Source of the DNA: UBA1127 sp034422455
GTDB lineage: Bacteria > Chloroflexota > Dehalococcoidia > Lucifugimonadales > UBA1127
Direction: 5' to 3'
DNA: 64,000 nt
Assembly: GCA_034422455.1 (NCBI GenBank)
Contig: DAOUJQ010000023.1
Coordinates: 1-64,000 of the forward strand
The notes beneath the pieces were generated by a model that had not been told where the DNA came from, did not search any database, and saw nothing but the letters and a program-made list of their open reading frames with translations. The stretch's first letter is position 1. Each line of letters opens with the position of its first letter. This document shows positions 8,602-17,493 of this stretch, piece after piece. The translations under genes were made by a program, and so were the position numbers.

Positions 8602-9585
8602 ATGCGAGCCGCCGTCGTCACCGAGCCCGGAGGGCCGGAAGTCTTCAAGGTCATCGAGCGGGACGACCCCGCGTTCGGCCCCGAAGAGGTGCTCGTCGAC
8701 GTGAAGGCGTCGGCCCTGAACCGCGCCGACCTCTCCCAACGCCGCGGCAATTACCCGGCGCCGTCCGGCATCCCGCAGGACATCCCCGGCCTCGAGATGG
8801 CCGGCATCGTCGCCGCCGTCGGCGACCGCGTCATCTCGCTGAAGGAGGGCGACCGCGTTTTCGGCCTCATCGGCGGCGGCGGGTACGCCACCCGCGTCGC
8901 CACCCACGAGCGCATGGCGATGCCCATTCCCGACGGCATGTCCTTCACCGACGCCGCCTCCATCCCGGAGGTCTTCTTCACCGCCTACGACGCCCTCTTC
9001 ACCAGCTGCAACCTGGTCATGGGAGAGAGCGCCCTCATCCACGCCGCCGGCAGCGGCATCGGCATCGCCGCAATCCAGCTCGCCCGCCACGCCGGCGCGA
9101 TCACCTTCGCGACCGCCAGCTCGCCCGACAAGCTCGCCAAGGCCGCGGAACTGGGCCTCGATGTGGGCATCAACTACCGGAAGGAGGACTTTCTGGAGGT
9201 CGTCCGGGAGCGCACCGGCGGCCGCGGCGTCGACGTCGTGCTCGACGTCATCGGCGCGCCTTACTGGGAGCGCAACCTGAACTCGCTGGCGGTGCGCGGC
9301 CGGTTGGTGCTGGTGGGGTCCATGGGCGGCACCAAGCTGGAGACGGATCTGAGGCTGCTGGGCCCCAAGCGCCTGCGTGTCTACGGCACCGTCCTCCGCG
9401 CGAGGCCCATAGAGGAGAAGATTGCCCTGTCGCAGCAGATCCAGAAGCGCGTCGTCCCGCTATTCGAAACGGGTGAACTGAAGCCGGTCATCGACCGCGT
9501 CTTCCCGCTGGAGGAGACCGGCGCGGCACACGCCTACATGGAGACCAACGCCAACTTCGGCAAGATCATCCTGAGCATGGAGTAG
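8602..9585 (+). CDS. NAD(P)H quinone oxidoreductase, zeta-crystallin/PIG3-like
   Basis: A 327-aa zinc-free medium-chain dehydrogenase/reductase. The nucleotide-binding loop AAGSGIG is at 148-154, and the AxNRADLxQRxGxYP stretch (38-52) is typical of the TP53I3/PIG3 quinone reductase branch, which reduces quinones with NADPH. The start has AGGAGG 5 nt upstream. A reading frame extends farther 5' but lacks family similarity. The gene diverges from vapBC. Confidence 0.93.
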   Translation: MRAAVVTEPGGPEVFKVIERDDPAFGPEEVLVDVKASALNRADLSQRRGNYPAPSGIPQDIPGLEMAGIVAAVGDRVISLKEGDRVFGLIGGGGYATRVATHERMAMPIPDGMSFTDAASIPEVFFTAYDALFTSCNLVMGESALIHAAGSGIGIAAIQLARHAGAITFATASSPDKLAKAAELGLDVGINYRKEDFLEVVRERTGGRGVDVVLDVIGAPYWERNLNSLAVRGRLVLVGSMGGTKLETDLRLLGPKRLRVYGTVLRARPIEEKIALSQQIQKRVVPLFETGELKPVIDRVFPLEETGAAHAYMETNANFGKIILSME

Positions 9586-9589
9586 GGGC

Positions 9590-10753
9590 CTACCGCACCA
9601 TCCCCCGCACCGCGTCCGCCACGCGGTCGACCTCGTCCTCCGTGTTGAAGAAGGCCAGCGACATCCGTACACACGACGGGTCCGACACCGCCCGTATCGA
9701 GACGCTGTGCTGCGCCTCCAGCGCATTCACCAGCTCCCGCGGCTCCCACCCCTCGACGCTGAACGTGACGAGGCCGGAGCAGCCCGGCCCCTCCAGCGGT
9801 GACGTGATCGACACGCCGGATACCTCCGCCAGCGCCGCCTTCGCGTGCGATGCCAGCGCCAGGCTCCGCTCCTCCGCCTCCGTGCGCCCAAGCGACTCCC
9901 GGAACCGGATGGCCTCACGGTAGCCGGCCCACAGGCCGTCGTTCGTCGTCGTCAGTTCCAGCTTCTGGATGTCCGTCGTGTTCGGCTCGAAGTCCTCCCA
10001 CCCGTGGCCCCCATGGATGGCGTGGCCGGACACCTTCATCGGCGTCACCTGCTCGATGAGCTCCTGCCGGATGTACAGCGCGCCGACGCCGTCGGGCCCC
10101 AGCATCCACTTGTGTCCTGGCATCGCGTAGAAGTCGACGCCCAGCGCGTGCAGGTCCAGCGACAGGTGCCCGGAACCCTGCGCCCCATCGAGCAGCATCA
10201 GCACGCCATGCTGCCGTGTCACCTCGCGCAGCCGCTCCGCCGGCATCCGAAGCCCGCTCTTGAACTGCACGTGGCTCATGAACAGCAGCTTCGTGCGAGG
10301 GTTGATCGCCGCCTCCACCTTGGCGACGATGCTGTCGTGGTCCTCGTCCGGCGCGAGCGGCAGGACGCGCGTCACCGTCCCGTGCCTCCGCTCCAGGTAG
10401 TAGCAGGGCGCCAGCACCGAGTTGTGCTCCAAGCTGAAGGTGATAACCTCGTCGCTCGCTTGCCACGCAAGGCCGTTGACCACCATGTTCTGGCCCTCGG
10501 TGGTGTTCTGCGTCAGCGCCAGCTCCTCCGGCGTGACGCCGAGGAACGCCGCCAGCGAATCTCGGATCCCCTGCCGGATCTCCCGGCCGCTCGCCAGCAC
10601 CGTCGGGCTGGCGGGGCCCAGCGCGCTCTCCTCCTCCAGCCGTCGCGCGATGGCCTCGACGACCGGCGTCGGCGAGGGCCCGGACCACCCGGTGTTCATG
10701 TACACGACGTTCCGCGTGGCGGGTATCTGGCTTCTCAGCGCCTGGACGTCCAT
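9590..10753 (-). CDS. Class V aminotransferase, cysteine desulfurase-like
   Basis: A 387-aa PLP-dependent protein. The PLP lysine is K215 (AMPGHKWMLGP), with D189 (LLDGAQ) contacting the pyridine ring. The family includes cysteine desulfurases and isopenicillin N epimerase-like proteins. The flexible catalytic-Cys loop of true desulfurases is not evident, so an IscS role is not supported. AGGAGG precedes the ATG. The stop lies 4 bp past the convergent quinone reductase stop, and the PIG-L gene lies upstream on the same strand. Confidence 0.87.
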   Translation of the reverse strand: MDVQALRSQIPATRNVVYMNTGWSGPSPTPVVEAIARRLEEESALGPASPTVLASGREIRQGIRDSLAAFLGVTPEELALTQNTTEGQNMVVNGLAWQASDEVITFSLEHNSVLAPCYYLERRHGTVTRVLPLAPDEDHDSIVAKVEAAINPRTKLLFMSHVQFKSGLRMPAERLREVTRQHGVLMLLDGAQGSGHLSLDLHALGVDFYAMPGHKWMLGPDGVGALYIRQELIEQVTPMKVSGHAIHGGHGWEDFEPNTTDIQKLELTTTNDGLWAGYREAIRFRESLGRTEAEERSLALASHAKAALAEVSGVSITSPLEGPGCSGLVTFSVEGWEPRELVNALEAQHSVSIRAVSDPSCVRMSLAFFNTEDEVDRVADAVRGMVR

Positions 10754-10774
10754 GCTGTCCTCCTGACCGAACCC

Positions 10775-10825
10775 CGTTCGCCCTGACTCTGTCCTGAGCT
10801 TGCCGAGGGAGCCTGTCGAAGGGCG
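10775..10825. repeat. Rearranged family A repeat
   Basis: Two partial family A cores run together (GACTCTGTCCTGAGCTTGCC and GAGCCTGTCGAAGGGC), as if two copies recombined. Lies between the PIG-L stop and the aminotransferase start. Confidence 0.7.
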
Positions 10826-10855
10826 GATGCAAACGGCGCATGCGCGCACCGTACG

Positions 10856-11587
10856 CTACCGCAGCTTGATGTACCGGAAGGCCTCGGCGCAGTCCATTGC
10901 GTGGTCGGCCCCCAGCTTCGCCGACCCTTCCTTGATGCGCTCCCGCATCGTCTCCAGCCGCTCCGGGTCGTCGCCCACCTGCGATTTGTGCTCCATCAGC
11001 GCCGCGATTTTCGTGTCGATGGTCTCCGAGATGTCCACCCACACGTTCGCGTTGTCGTTGCCGAAGGCCCCCATGTAGACCTCCAGCGCTTTGTGGGGCA
11101 TTAGCCCCTCTGCAATCAGGTCCGGGTAGACGTGGTAATCCCGCGCCGAGGGAAACACCGCGTCCAGCGTTGCGTCCCCCGCGGCCCGGTGGTCCGGGTG
11201 GTTGATGTAGTTGCCGACGTACCGCATCGTCGGGTCCTGGCACAGCACGATGTCCGGCTGATACGTGCGGATCTGCCGCACGATGTCCTTGCGCAGCTCC
11301 AGCGTGTTCTGCAGGAAGCCGTCCTTGTAGCGCAGGAACACCACGTCCTTCGCCCCGACGACGGCCGCGGCGTTGCGCTGCTCCTGCTCACGGATGACCG
11401 CCAGCTCTTCCGGGTCGATCTCCGGGTCCGACGTCCCCTTGTCCCCGCTGGTGCAGAGCACGTAGATGACCTCGGATCCCTCCTTGGCCCATTTGGCCAG
11501 CGTCCCTGCGGCCATGAACTCGCCGTCGTCCGGGTGCGCGATCACGATCATCGCCCGCTTGGGCGTCCCGTTGGTTGCCTCTGTCAT
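10856..11587 (-). CDS. PIG-L family deacetylase
   Basis: A 243-aa zinc deacetylase of the LmbE/PIG-L family, which removes N-acetyl groups from sugars such as GlcNAc-inositol or bacillithiol precursors. The zinc motif AHPDD is at 17-21, and the third ligand is H133 in NHPDH (129-133). The start MTEATNG follows a GGACA site; a longer frame upstream is unlikely. The natural substrate is not indicated by neighbours. Confidence 0.92.
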   Translation of the reverse strand: MTEATNGTPKRAMIVIAHPDDGEFMAAGTLAKWAKEGSEVIYVLCTSGDKGTSDPEIDPEELAVIREQEQRNAAAVVGAKDVVFLRYKDGFLQNTLELRKDIVRQIRTYQPDIVLCQDPTMRYVGNYINHPDHRAAGDATLDAVFPSARDYHVYPDLIAEGLMPHKALEVYMGAFGNDNANVWVDISETIDTKIAALMEHKSQVGDDPERLETMRERIKEGSAKLGADHAMDCAEAFRYIKLR

Positions 11588-11790
11588 GGATGTCCTCTCT
11601 GTCGATGCCCCGGCAGCGCGATGCGCCAAGGCGGTGTTTATGTGGGTTGCTCTAGGATACCAGCCTCCGCCAAGCATGGGGAGTGCGCACCGATTCCGCC
11701 GCACGCGCTACAATGAAAGTGTAGGAATTCGCAACAATCGGCCCCCGCAGCCTGTGGGCAGGCATGCGAAGCCGCGGAAAGGGGGAGGCT

Positions 11791-12624
11791 ATGGCCACTT
11801 TCGGCGACATTGAGCGAGCCTTTGCGGACCTCTACGAGTACCGGTTTCTCATCGGAGCGGCCTTCATCATCGCTTTTGCGGCGGCGTTGTACGTCGCGTA
11901 CCGGCTCGGCTGGCACCAGTTCGTGATGCGCCACCGCGTGCCCTTCATCATCGGCGGCACACCTGTGGCCATCGTCGCGCTGTTCCTCGCCTGGTCGCTG
12001 GGGTCCCCGCTCTTCACCAACGTCACCGTCGAGGAGGAGTTCCCCTTCGCGCTGAACGCCGCCGTCCCCGAGGGGATGGAGCGCGAGGACGTCGAGATGG
12101 TCATGGCCGGCATGGCGATGGTGGATGACCCCGTCATGGAGGAGGCGATGCCCTCAGCCGTCTCCATCACCGCCGGCACGATGCTCGGCTCCGGCATGGA
12201 CGCGGCCGCGATGGGCGCCGACGGTGGCATGGCCGTCATGGAAGGCATGATGGCGGCCGCCAGCCCGCAAGCCGAGGTACGCCAGATCACATCGGGCAAC
12301 TTCAAGGACGCCGACGCCTTCCACCGTGGCAGCGGCCAAGCCATCATCTTCTCCGCCCCCGGCGGCGGACACCTGCTGCGATTGGAGAACCTTGACGTCA
12401 CCAACGGCCCCGCGCTCCACGTCATCCTCTCGCCGCACGAGGACCCGACCCGCGGCAACGAGGTGAAGCTGCCCGGCTACGCCGACCTTGGGCCCCTGAA
12501 GGGCAACCGGGGCAACCAGAACTACACCATCCCGGCCGGTGTGGATATCTCCGCCATCAAGAGCGTGGTGATCTACTGCAAGCCCTTCTCCGTCGTCTTC
12601 AGCGTCGCCACGCTGGGGGCGTAG
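11791..12624 (+). CDS. Membrane protein with Met-rich linker and DM13 domain
   Basis: A 277-aa protein. Two membrane helices (about 18-37 and 51-70) are followed by an extracytoplasmic part. Residues 96-154 contain 14 methionines in MxM and MxxM spacings, reminiscent of copper-binding Met-rich segments. From about 160 the sequence reads as a DM13 domain (GSGQAIIF, LRLENLDVTNGPALHVIL, VVIYCKPFSVVFS), a fold linked to electron transfer, with a single conserved Cys near the C-terminus. The start has GGGGGAGG upstream. A TACAAT box at 11709-11714 may be the -10. The metal role is inference. Confidence 0.82.
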   Translation: MATFGDIERAFADLYEYRFLIGAAFIIAFAAALYVAYRLGWHQFVMRHRVPFIIGGTPVAIVALFLAWSLGSPLFTNVTVEEEFPFALNAAVPEGMEREDVEMVMAGMAMVDDPVMEEAMPSAVSITAGTMLGSGMDAAAMGADGGMAVMEGMMAAASPQAEVRQITSGNFKDADAFHRGSGQAIIFSAPGGGHLLRLENLDVTNGPALHVILSPHEDPTRGNEVKLPGYADLGPLKGNRGNQNYTIPAGVDISAIKSVVIYCKPFSVVFSVATLGA

Positions 12625-12646
12625 GGGCACATGGGGGTCCGGTGAT

Positions 12647-13345
12647 ATGCCCGCCAAGTTCGACGCCGTCATCTTCGACCTCTACGGCACCCTGGTCGAC
12701 GAGACCACCGGGTCGGTGGCGCGCCTGGGTGGCTACAACCGGACGACGCAGGAGGTGGCCGCCCTCGTTGGTGCGCCGCCGGACCCCTTTGTCGATCTCT
12801 GGAACTCGACGATCGGCCAACGCATGACCGGCGCCCACGGCTCGTTCGAGGCATACGTGGCGGCGTTGTGCGCCGAGCTCGGCGTCGTGCCCGACGCGGC
12901 CGGCGTCGCCGAGGCCCTCCGGCTGCGAATGGACTTCTTCCGCGACCGGCTGCTCCCCCGCCCCGACGCCTTGGAGACCCTCGCCACGGTCAGGGAGACG
13001 GGCCACAAGGTCGGCCTCATCAGCGATTGCTCATGGGAGACAGCCATGCTCTGGCCGGACACGCCATTCCCGCCCTGCTTCGACACGGCCGTCTTCTCCT
13101 GCGACGCTGGCGTCCGAAAGCCCGACCCGGCCATCTACGCCCTCGCGTGCTCCCGCCTCGGCGTCACGCCCGAGCGATGCCTCTACGTCGGCGACGGCAA
13201 CAGCAACGAGCTCGCCGGCGCCGAACACGTCGGCATGACCGCTCTTCGCATTCACGTCCCCTATGAGACACCGCCGGACCACCGCAACCCGTGGATCGGC
13301 CCGGAGGTCTCGTCACTGTCGCAGGTGCTCGACTGGCTCAGCTAG
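12647..13345 (+). CDS. HAD-family phosphatase
   Basis: A 232-aa haloacid-dehalogenase-type hydrolase. Motif I is FDLYGTLVDE with nucleophile D11 and acid/base equivalent at D18 position shift (Tyr-Gly-Thr form), motif III is RKPDPAIY (about 157-164), motif IV is VGDGNSNEL. A cap domain lies between motifs I and II. Substrate cannot be told from sequence. It follows the DM13 gene by 22 bp and overlaps the end of the convergent regulator gene by 8 bp. Confidence 0.88.
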   Translation: MPAKFDAVIFDLYGTLVDETTGSVARLGGYNRTTQEVAALVGAPPDPFVDLWNSTIGQRMTGAHGSFEAYVAALCAELGVVPDAAGVAEALRLRMDFFRDRLLPRPDALETLATVRETGHKVGLISDCSWETAMLWPDTPFPPCFDTAVFSCDAGVRKPDPAIYALACSRLGVTPERCLYVGDGNSNELAGAEHVGMTALRIHVPYETPPDHRNPWIGPEVSSLSQVLDWLS

Positions 13346-13658
13346 CAGCGCCCGGCGGCGCGTTCAGCGCCGCCTGCAGGTCGGCTAGGTAGTCCGCGAA
13401 GGCTCGCATCCCCGCCTGCGTCACCCGCACCCACGTCCGCGGCTTGGCGTCCACAAACTCCTTCGCCATGGCCACGTACCCTGCCTCCTCCAGCTTGCGC
13501 AGGTGGATGGTCAGGTTGCCTCCGGTGAGGCCAAGGGCCTGCTGGATGAAGCCGTAGGCCACCCGGTCCGGCGTCGGCTGGTAGACCAGCAGCGCCATGA
13601 TCCGCAGCCGCGTCGACTGGTGGATCGTCTCATTCAGGCTGAACGGCTCGCTGGTCAT
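13338..13658 (-). CDS. Winged-helix transcriptional regulator
   Basis: A 106-aa DNA-binding protein with a helix-turn-helix reading LTGGNLTIHLRKLEEAGYV (44-62) and a beta wing with KPRTWVRVT. It resembles the single-domain ArsR/MarR-like regulators (winged helix DNA-binding domain, PF13601 type), which often pair with a membrane protein. Its ATG overlaps the stop of the membrane protein upstream by 4 bp, so the pair is one transcription unit. It probably represses its own operon through the palindrome at 14321-14337. Confidence 0.87.
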   Translation of the reverse strand: MTSEPFSLNETIHQSTRLRIMALLVYQPTPDRVAYGFIQQALGLTGGNLTIHLRKLEEAGYVAMAKEFVDAKPRTWVRVTQAGMRAFADYLADLQAALNAPPGAAS

Positions 13659-14290
13659 GCGAGCCCGCTCTTCCGGACCCACAGCGCGCTCAACGCGACC
13701 ACCAGCAGCGTCAGCGCCGCGGCCACCGCCAGCGCACTGTCGCCCAGGGCGAAGCTGGGAACATAGAACGCCGCCACGATGCCCACGCCAATCGCCGCGA
13801 GCATCGGCCGCACCATGATGCCGAACAGCACGAACCCCAGCCCCGCAATGCCGATGGTCACCCGCGGCACGTTGACCGCCGCATCCTCCCCGGCCCACAC
13901 ACCCCCGGCGCCCGGTATCACGAACGTCGCGACGACCACCGCGGCCCAGAAGAAGAAAACGCGCAGGCCCGCCTGCCGCGACCCTTCTCCCGGGGCCAGC
14001 TTCTGCCCGGCGCGGCTGCCGACGAAACCGCTCGCCGCCATCCCAACCGCGACCAGCCCCAACCAAAGCGGCCCGCTCACCCACGGGTAGCTTTCCCGCA
14101 GGTCCTCCCCCCACGTCGCGATACCGAACTCAGCCAGGTACCCCAATGACGCTATGGCTCCCCAAATAAGCAAAATCGTCGCCGTCCCCGCCACATACAG
14201 CGAGCTGCGGGCGCTCTCCATCGTCTCCCGGATCGCGTCCCAACTCTCCTGTGGAGTTGGGCTGTGCCCCTCGTTTTCCGCTGCCTGCAT
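13655..14290 (-). CDS. Multi-pass membrane protein cotranscribed with a regulator
   Basis: A 211-aa protein with about six hydrophobic segments (near 30-52, 73-90, 108-125, 140-158, 160-178 and 185-203) after a short charged N-terminus. No catalytic motif is seen and I do not recognise the family. The layout, membrane protein first and small winged-helix regulator second, is common for self-regulated pairs. The start has GGGGAGG. Confidence 0.8.
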   Translation of the reverse strand: MQAAENEGHSPTPQESWDAIRETMESARSSLYVAGTATILLIWGAIASLGYLAEFGIATWGEDLRESYPWVSGPLWLGLVAVGMAASGFVGSRAGQKLAPGEGSRQAGLRVFFFWAAVVVATFVIPGAGGVWAGEDAAVNVPRVTIGIAGLGFVLFGIMVRPMLAAIGVGIVAAFYVPSFALGDSALAVAAALTLLVVALSALWVRKSGLA

Positions 14291-14320
14291 GACTGGCCTC
14301 CCCTCGCTAAAGCTGCTTTC

Positions 14321-14347
14321 AGTTTGTATTATAAACTATTTTGTCAA
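14321..14347 (-). promoter_or_regulatory. Promoter and palindromic operator of the regulator pair
   Basis: An AT-rich island. A perfect -10 TATAAT (14333 down to 14328) lies inside the inverted repeat AGTTT-n7-AAACT (14321-14337). A TTGACA is present (14347-14342) but only 8 bp from the -10, so the real -35 is unclear. An operator centred on the -10 fits autorepression by the gene at 13338. Confidence 0.5.
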
Positions 14348-14431
14348 CACCACATTTGTATCTGTGTGCGACGGGAATCTGGCGGGAGAGGCTTGGCGTG
14401 GACAAGGTTGGACGGGAGGTGCGGGCGGGCG

Positions 14432-15052
14432 TTACCCCAGGACGTTGAATCCGGCGGGCAGCGCCCGTCGGCCGCTTAGCGCCAGCATGAGCGCGGTGCC
14501 GTCACCGTGAATGACGGCTATCTCCGCCAGGAGGGTGACCGTAGCGTTGAGCGCGTTGGGTGATGGCTCGTACGGGACGCCCACCGCCTCTGCAATATCC
14601 ATCGTGTGGATGACGATCTCGAGGGTCCGCGTCGGCAGGTAGTCATCGAGACGCAGCCCTCCAAAGGGGGTCGCCATGGGTGCATTGCCGTCGCGCTCTG
14701 CTATGGCTGTCATCGTGCGTTCTGCGACGGTCTGCAGGGCCTCCAACGGGTCGTCGCCGAGCTCTGCAACGGCCTCCCTGGCGCGCTCCGCGATCTGCTC
14801 GTGGATCCTTGGCGACGACATGGCCTGCACGTAGTAGTCGGCGGCGCTCTCCAGTGTTATTGGGCTGCCCGGCGAGGCATAGGTGATGGCGCCCCCGACA
14901 ACCCGGACGACGTGGGCCGTCAGCTCCCGGACCGACCACTCGCCGAGCGCCGGCTTGCCCCAGGCGTCCGGCGGTATCAGTTTCACAACTTCCGTGAGCT
15001 GTGCAACGGACTCGTGGAAGGCGTCTCTTGTGCGCGTGGACCGCTCTGTCAT
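14432..15052 (-). CDS. DinB-like / maleylpyruvate isomerase family protein
   Basis: A 206-aa protein of the mycothiol-dependent maleylpyruvate isomerase-like group (TIGR03083 type). It shows the helical DinB-type metal site: H47 in WSVRELTAHVVR and a later His in EIVIHTMDIAEAVG. Members use a thiol cofactor or are uncharacterised. The start ATG gives normal family length; a longer frame upstream is unlikely. It stands alone between a lipoprotein gene and the membrane/regulator pair. Confidence 0.78.
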   Translation of the reverse strand: MTERSTRTRDAFHESVAQLTEVVKLIPPDAWGKPALGEWSVRELTAHVVRVVGGAITYASPGSPITLESAADYYVQAMSSPRIHEQIAERAREAVAELGDDPLEALQTVAERTMTAIAERDGNAPMATPFGGLRLDDYLPTRTLEIVIHTMDIAEAVGVPYEPSPNALNATVTLLAEIAVIHGDGTALMLALSGRRALPAGFNVLG

Positions 15053-15182
15053 ACCCGCATGGTAGCCCAACGATTGCTTTGGAGAAAGGGCACGGGCCGT
15101 TCTTGGCCTTGACCGGGCAAACATCAGGGGCGCGGATGCCATGGCGCCCGCGCCCCTGTCGATTCCCTTGGGTTATTGGATG

Positions 15183-15821
15183 CTAGCCGATTCCCACCGT
15201 GCAGTTGGCATCCGTCACCAGCGCCTGCAGGTCGCTGGAAAGCCCGGCGACGGCCGCCTGTTGCGCCACGAACGCCTGCACGAACTGCTGTCCGAAGAAC
15301 CCCGCCAGGGCCTGCTGCGCGGCCGCGTCGAGCTGTTGGCCTACCGGGACGGAGCCGCCCAACGCAATGCCGATATCCTGGATGATCGAGCCGTCGCTGG
15401 GCTCGCCCAGCGCCCTGTCGCGGAGGGCCGTTAGCAGGTTGATCTGCGCAGTGTTGTAGGCCTCGAGGTCGGGCGGCGGGTAGAGGAGGCTGTAGCCGCC
15501 GATGTTGGCGTCCGTATGCTCCACCAGTTCGCCCCACGTCAGCAGGTTGTTGGCGAAGTTCTGAAGGGTAAAGCTGAACTTCGCGGTGATGTTGGAACAG
15601 GCGGCGGCGTACGCATGTGCCTGTGCTGCATAGTCCGGGGTCGGTACGGGCGTTGGCGGCGGCTTGGGGGTTGCAGTCGGCAGGGGGACGGCCGTCGGCA
15701 CCACTACCGACGCGGAACTCGGGACGGGAGTCCGCTCCCCTTCACAGGCGGCCATGGCAACAACCGTCAGGAGTACGGCGGGCACGGCCAGCCAGCGTAG
15801 GTACCTTCCGTAGGCGTTCAT
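15183..15821 (-). CDS. Secreted lipoprotein of unknown function
   Basis: A 212-aa protein with a signal peptide (LRWLAVPAVLLTVVAMAAC) ending in a lipobox VAMAAC, so the mature protein starts at C26 and is anchored to the outer face of the membrane. A Pro/Thr-rich linker (about 40-62) leads to a helical domain with two Cys (C75 and C207) that could form a disulfide. I do not recognise the family. Confidence 0.75.
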   Translation of the reverse strand: MNAYGRYLRWLAVPAVLLTVVAMAACEGERTPVPSSASVVVPTAVPLPTATPKPPPTPVPTPDYAAQAHAYAAACSNITAKFSFTLQNFANNLLTWGELVEHTDANIGGYSLLYPPPDLEAYNTAQINLLTALRDRALGEPSDGSIIQDIGIALGGSVPVGQQLDAAAQQALAGFFGQQFVQAFVAQQAAVAGLSSDLQALVTDANCTVGIG

Positions 15822-16236
15822 TGTCTCCCTTCCTCACGAGAGATGGTTGGTGGCCTGCCTGCGCGTGAGTTGGCGCCTGCTTCGCCCCGCCACGCTGGAG
15901 CTGGTCCTCCAGGCAGTTGTCTGCGGCCACGGCGCGGCTGGCTGCGCTCTCCCTCTCTTGTCAGTTCACAACAACGCCGTAGCTGAACATCGGGAAAATG
16001 CTACCCCATTGCGCTGTCGAAGTCAGCATGTTTGCGGCGCAGTCTCGTGCAAACCCGCGCGGCACGCCGGATCTCGCTCCGATTCTTGGGCTCGCCACGC
16101 TATTCAAACACATGCCGAAGTCGGCGTCTAGTGTACGCCGCCGCGCGTACAAATGCCAGTCCGGGAGGGGCGCCGTTGCCGGGAATCCTCAGGCAGCGCC
16201 CATCCCAACTCGCAGCGGTCGCGTCAGGGCGGGGCT
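15822..16236. other. 415-bp stretch without a convincing gene
   Basis: Short reading frames on both strands show no family features. None of the dispersed repeat families is present. Its base composition is a little less GC-rich than its surroundings. It may hold promoters for the lipoprotein gene. Confidence 0.5.
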
Positions 16237-16857
16237 CTATGGCCCCTCTTCGCTCAACCCGGACCGTCGTCGTCGCACCTGCGCCACCAGCACGACGATC
16301 GCCACCGCGGCCACTGCCGCGGCCCCTGCCGATATGGTGACAAGCTCGAAGTTATCCTCCAGGAAGCGCCGGATCGACTCGCCGTAAATGAAGATCAGCA
16401 CGCCCTGCAGGAAGAACCGGGCGCCCCGGCCGGCCAGGCACGCCAGGGTGAACCGCTTCCGGTCCAGCAGCAGCGTTCCCGCCGTCACGGAAAAGACCTT
16501 GTACGGCAGCGGCGTAAAGGCCGCCAGGAACACGGTCCACCAGCCGTACTTGTGAAACGTCCGCTCCACGGCGTCGATCTTGTCCCGGCGCACAAAACGT
16601 TCCAGCAGCGGCCTTCCGAACCGTACGCCAACCCAGTGGTCCACCACGCCGCCCGCGACCGACGTCACGGTCACCAGCCCCGCCAGCCACAGCGCGTTCT
16701 CCGGCTGCAGCAGCGCGATCGCGATGAGCAGCGGGTCCGGCGGCATGGGCAGGATGATGGCCTCGCCAAAGGAGGCCAGCGCCAGGACGACCACGGCCCA
16801 CTCGCTGTCGGCGAAGCCGAGGAGCCAGTCGCTCATGTCGTGGAGGAGGTCAAGCAC
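16237..16857 (-). CDS. DedA/VTT-family membrane protein (YqaA-like)
   Basis: A 206-aa integral membrane protein of the SNARE-associated/VTT superfamily, whose DedA members flip lipids such as undecaprenyl phosphate. The family signs are the N-terminal FGEAIILPMPPDPLLIA (29-45), a re-entrant GGxxDHxxGxxxG segment (67-81) and the RxxPLPxK-like FTPLPYKVFS (114-123) before AGTLLLDRKRF. This matches the YqaA branch. A hairpin with a 20-bp stem lies upstream. Confidence 0.85.
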   Translation of the reverse strand: MLDLLHDMSDWLLGFADSEWAVVVLALASFGEAIILPMPPDPLLIAIALLQPENALWLAGLVTVTSVAGGVVDHWVGVRFGRPLLERFVRRDKIDAVERTFHKYGWWTVFLAAFTPLPYKVFSVTAGTLLLDRKRFTLACLAGRGARFFLQGVLIFIYGESIRRFLEDNFELVTISAGAAAVAAVAIVVLVAQVRRRRSGLSEEGP

Positions 16858-16958
16858 GGCGTTTCCCTGTCATAGTCCCATTAGACCGCACCGACTGGCC
16901 CATGACCACCCTCGCGAGGCGGCTGACGGAGTCCACCAGAAGGTGCCCTCCCTGTCGG

Positions 16959-17022
16959 CACCCTGCCCAATCCGTTCGCCCTGAGGGAAATCGAAGGGCC
17001 CACGAACGGATTGGGCAGGGTG
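16959..17022. repeat. Family A repeat inside a 20-bp-stem hairpin
   Basis: The arms 16959-16978 and 17003-17022 are perfect complements (CACCCTGCCCAATCCGTTCG and its reverse complement). The loop holds a degenerate family A core. It lies downstream of the minus-strand gene at 17049 and is the strongest hairpin I see in the window; it may be its terminator. Confidence 0.9.
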
Positions 17023-17048
17023 GAGGTTCCGCGCATGTCAAGCCGCTC

Positions 17049-17339
17049 CTAGTCCGCCACCAGCCGCTGCAGCAGCGCCCGAAGCTCCGGCGTCTCCTTC
17101 AGCGCCTCTCGCATCATCTCGATCTCCTCCGTCCTCATCATCAGCGGCGACCGGCTGAACCCGCCGCGGTGGTTGTACTGGCAGAACCGGACGCTCACGC
17201 TCCCGGCCGCATGCCCGTCCGTGTACCGCATCAGCTGGAGCGTCGGCACGTGGTGCTCGCCGTTGACCTGCGCCTCCTCGGCGATGTGCCCGCTGCCCCA
17301 GTGGAAGGAGAACGTCTTCACCCTGGCCTTGCGCTCCAT
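17049..17339 (-). CDS. Small hypothetical protein
   Basis: A 96-aa cytoplasmic protein starting MERKARVKTF with AGGAGG upstream. It has Trp/His-rich strands (FHWGSGHIAEEAQ, LQLMRYTDGHAAGSVSVRFCQYN) and ends in a Glu/Arg-rich helix (EIEMMREALKETPELRALLQRL). I do not recognise it. It diverges from the HpaB-type monooxygenase, 154 bp away, so the two may share regulation. Confidence 0.7.
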   Translation of the reverse strand: MERKARVKTFSFHWGSGHIAEEAQVNGEHHVPTLQLMRYTDGHAAGSVSVRFCQYNHRGGFSRSPLMMRTEEIEMMREALKETPELRALLQRLVAD

Positions 17340-17429
17340 GTCGGCCTCCTGACCGCGACGGCGTCGTGTGCTCGATTGTGCGATGCTACTGTGCGTTGGC
17401 GTCGAAAGCAGGTCAAGCCCGTCCGGACG

Positions 17430-17459
17430 TTGGTGAACGCTGTCCGCCCCTGCTAGAAT
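17430..17459 (+). promoter_or_regulatory. Probable promoter of the HpaB-like gene
   Basis: TTGGTG, an 18-bp spacer, and TGC-TAGAAT (an extended -10) end 34 bp before the start codon. The same TGCTAnAAT form recurs before several genes here. Confidence 0.45.
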
Positions 17460-17493
17460 CTGGGTACAGCAGGCCGCGCAGGAGGGACTTCGC

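Noticed and set aside
15822..16236. A small gene or tRNA in the gap
   Set aside because: No tRNA-like arms (no T-loop GGTTCGAATC pattern) and no reading frame with a ribosome site and natural composition were found.
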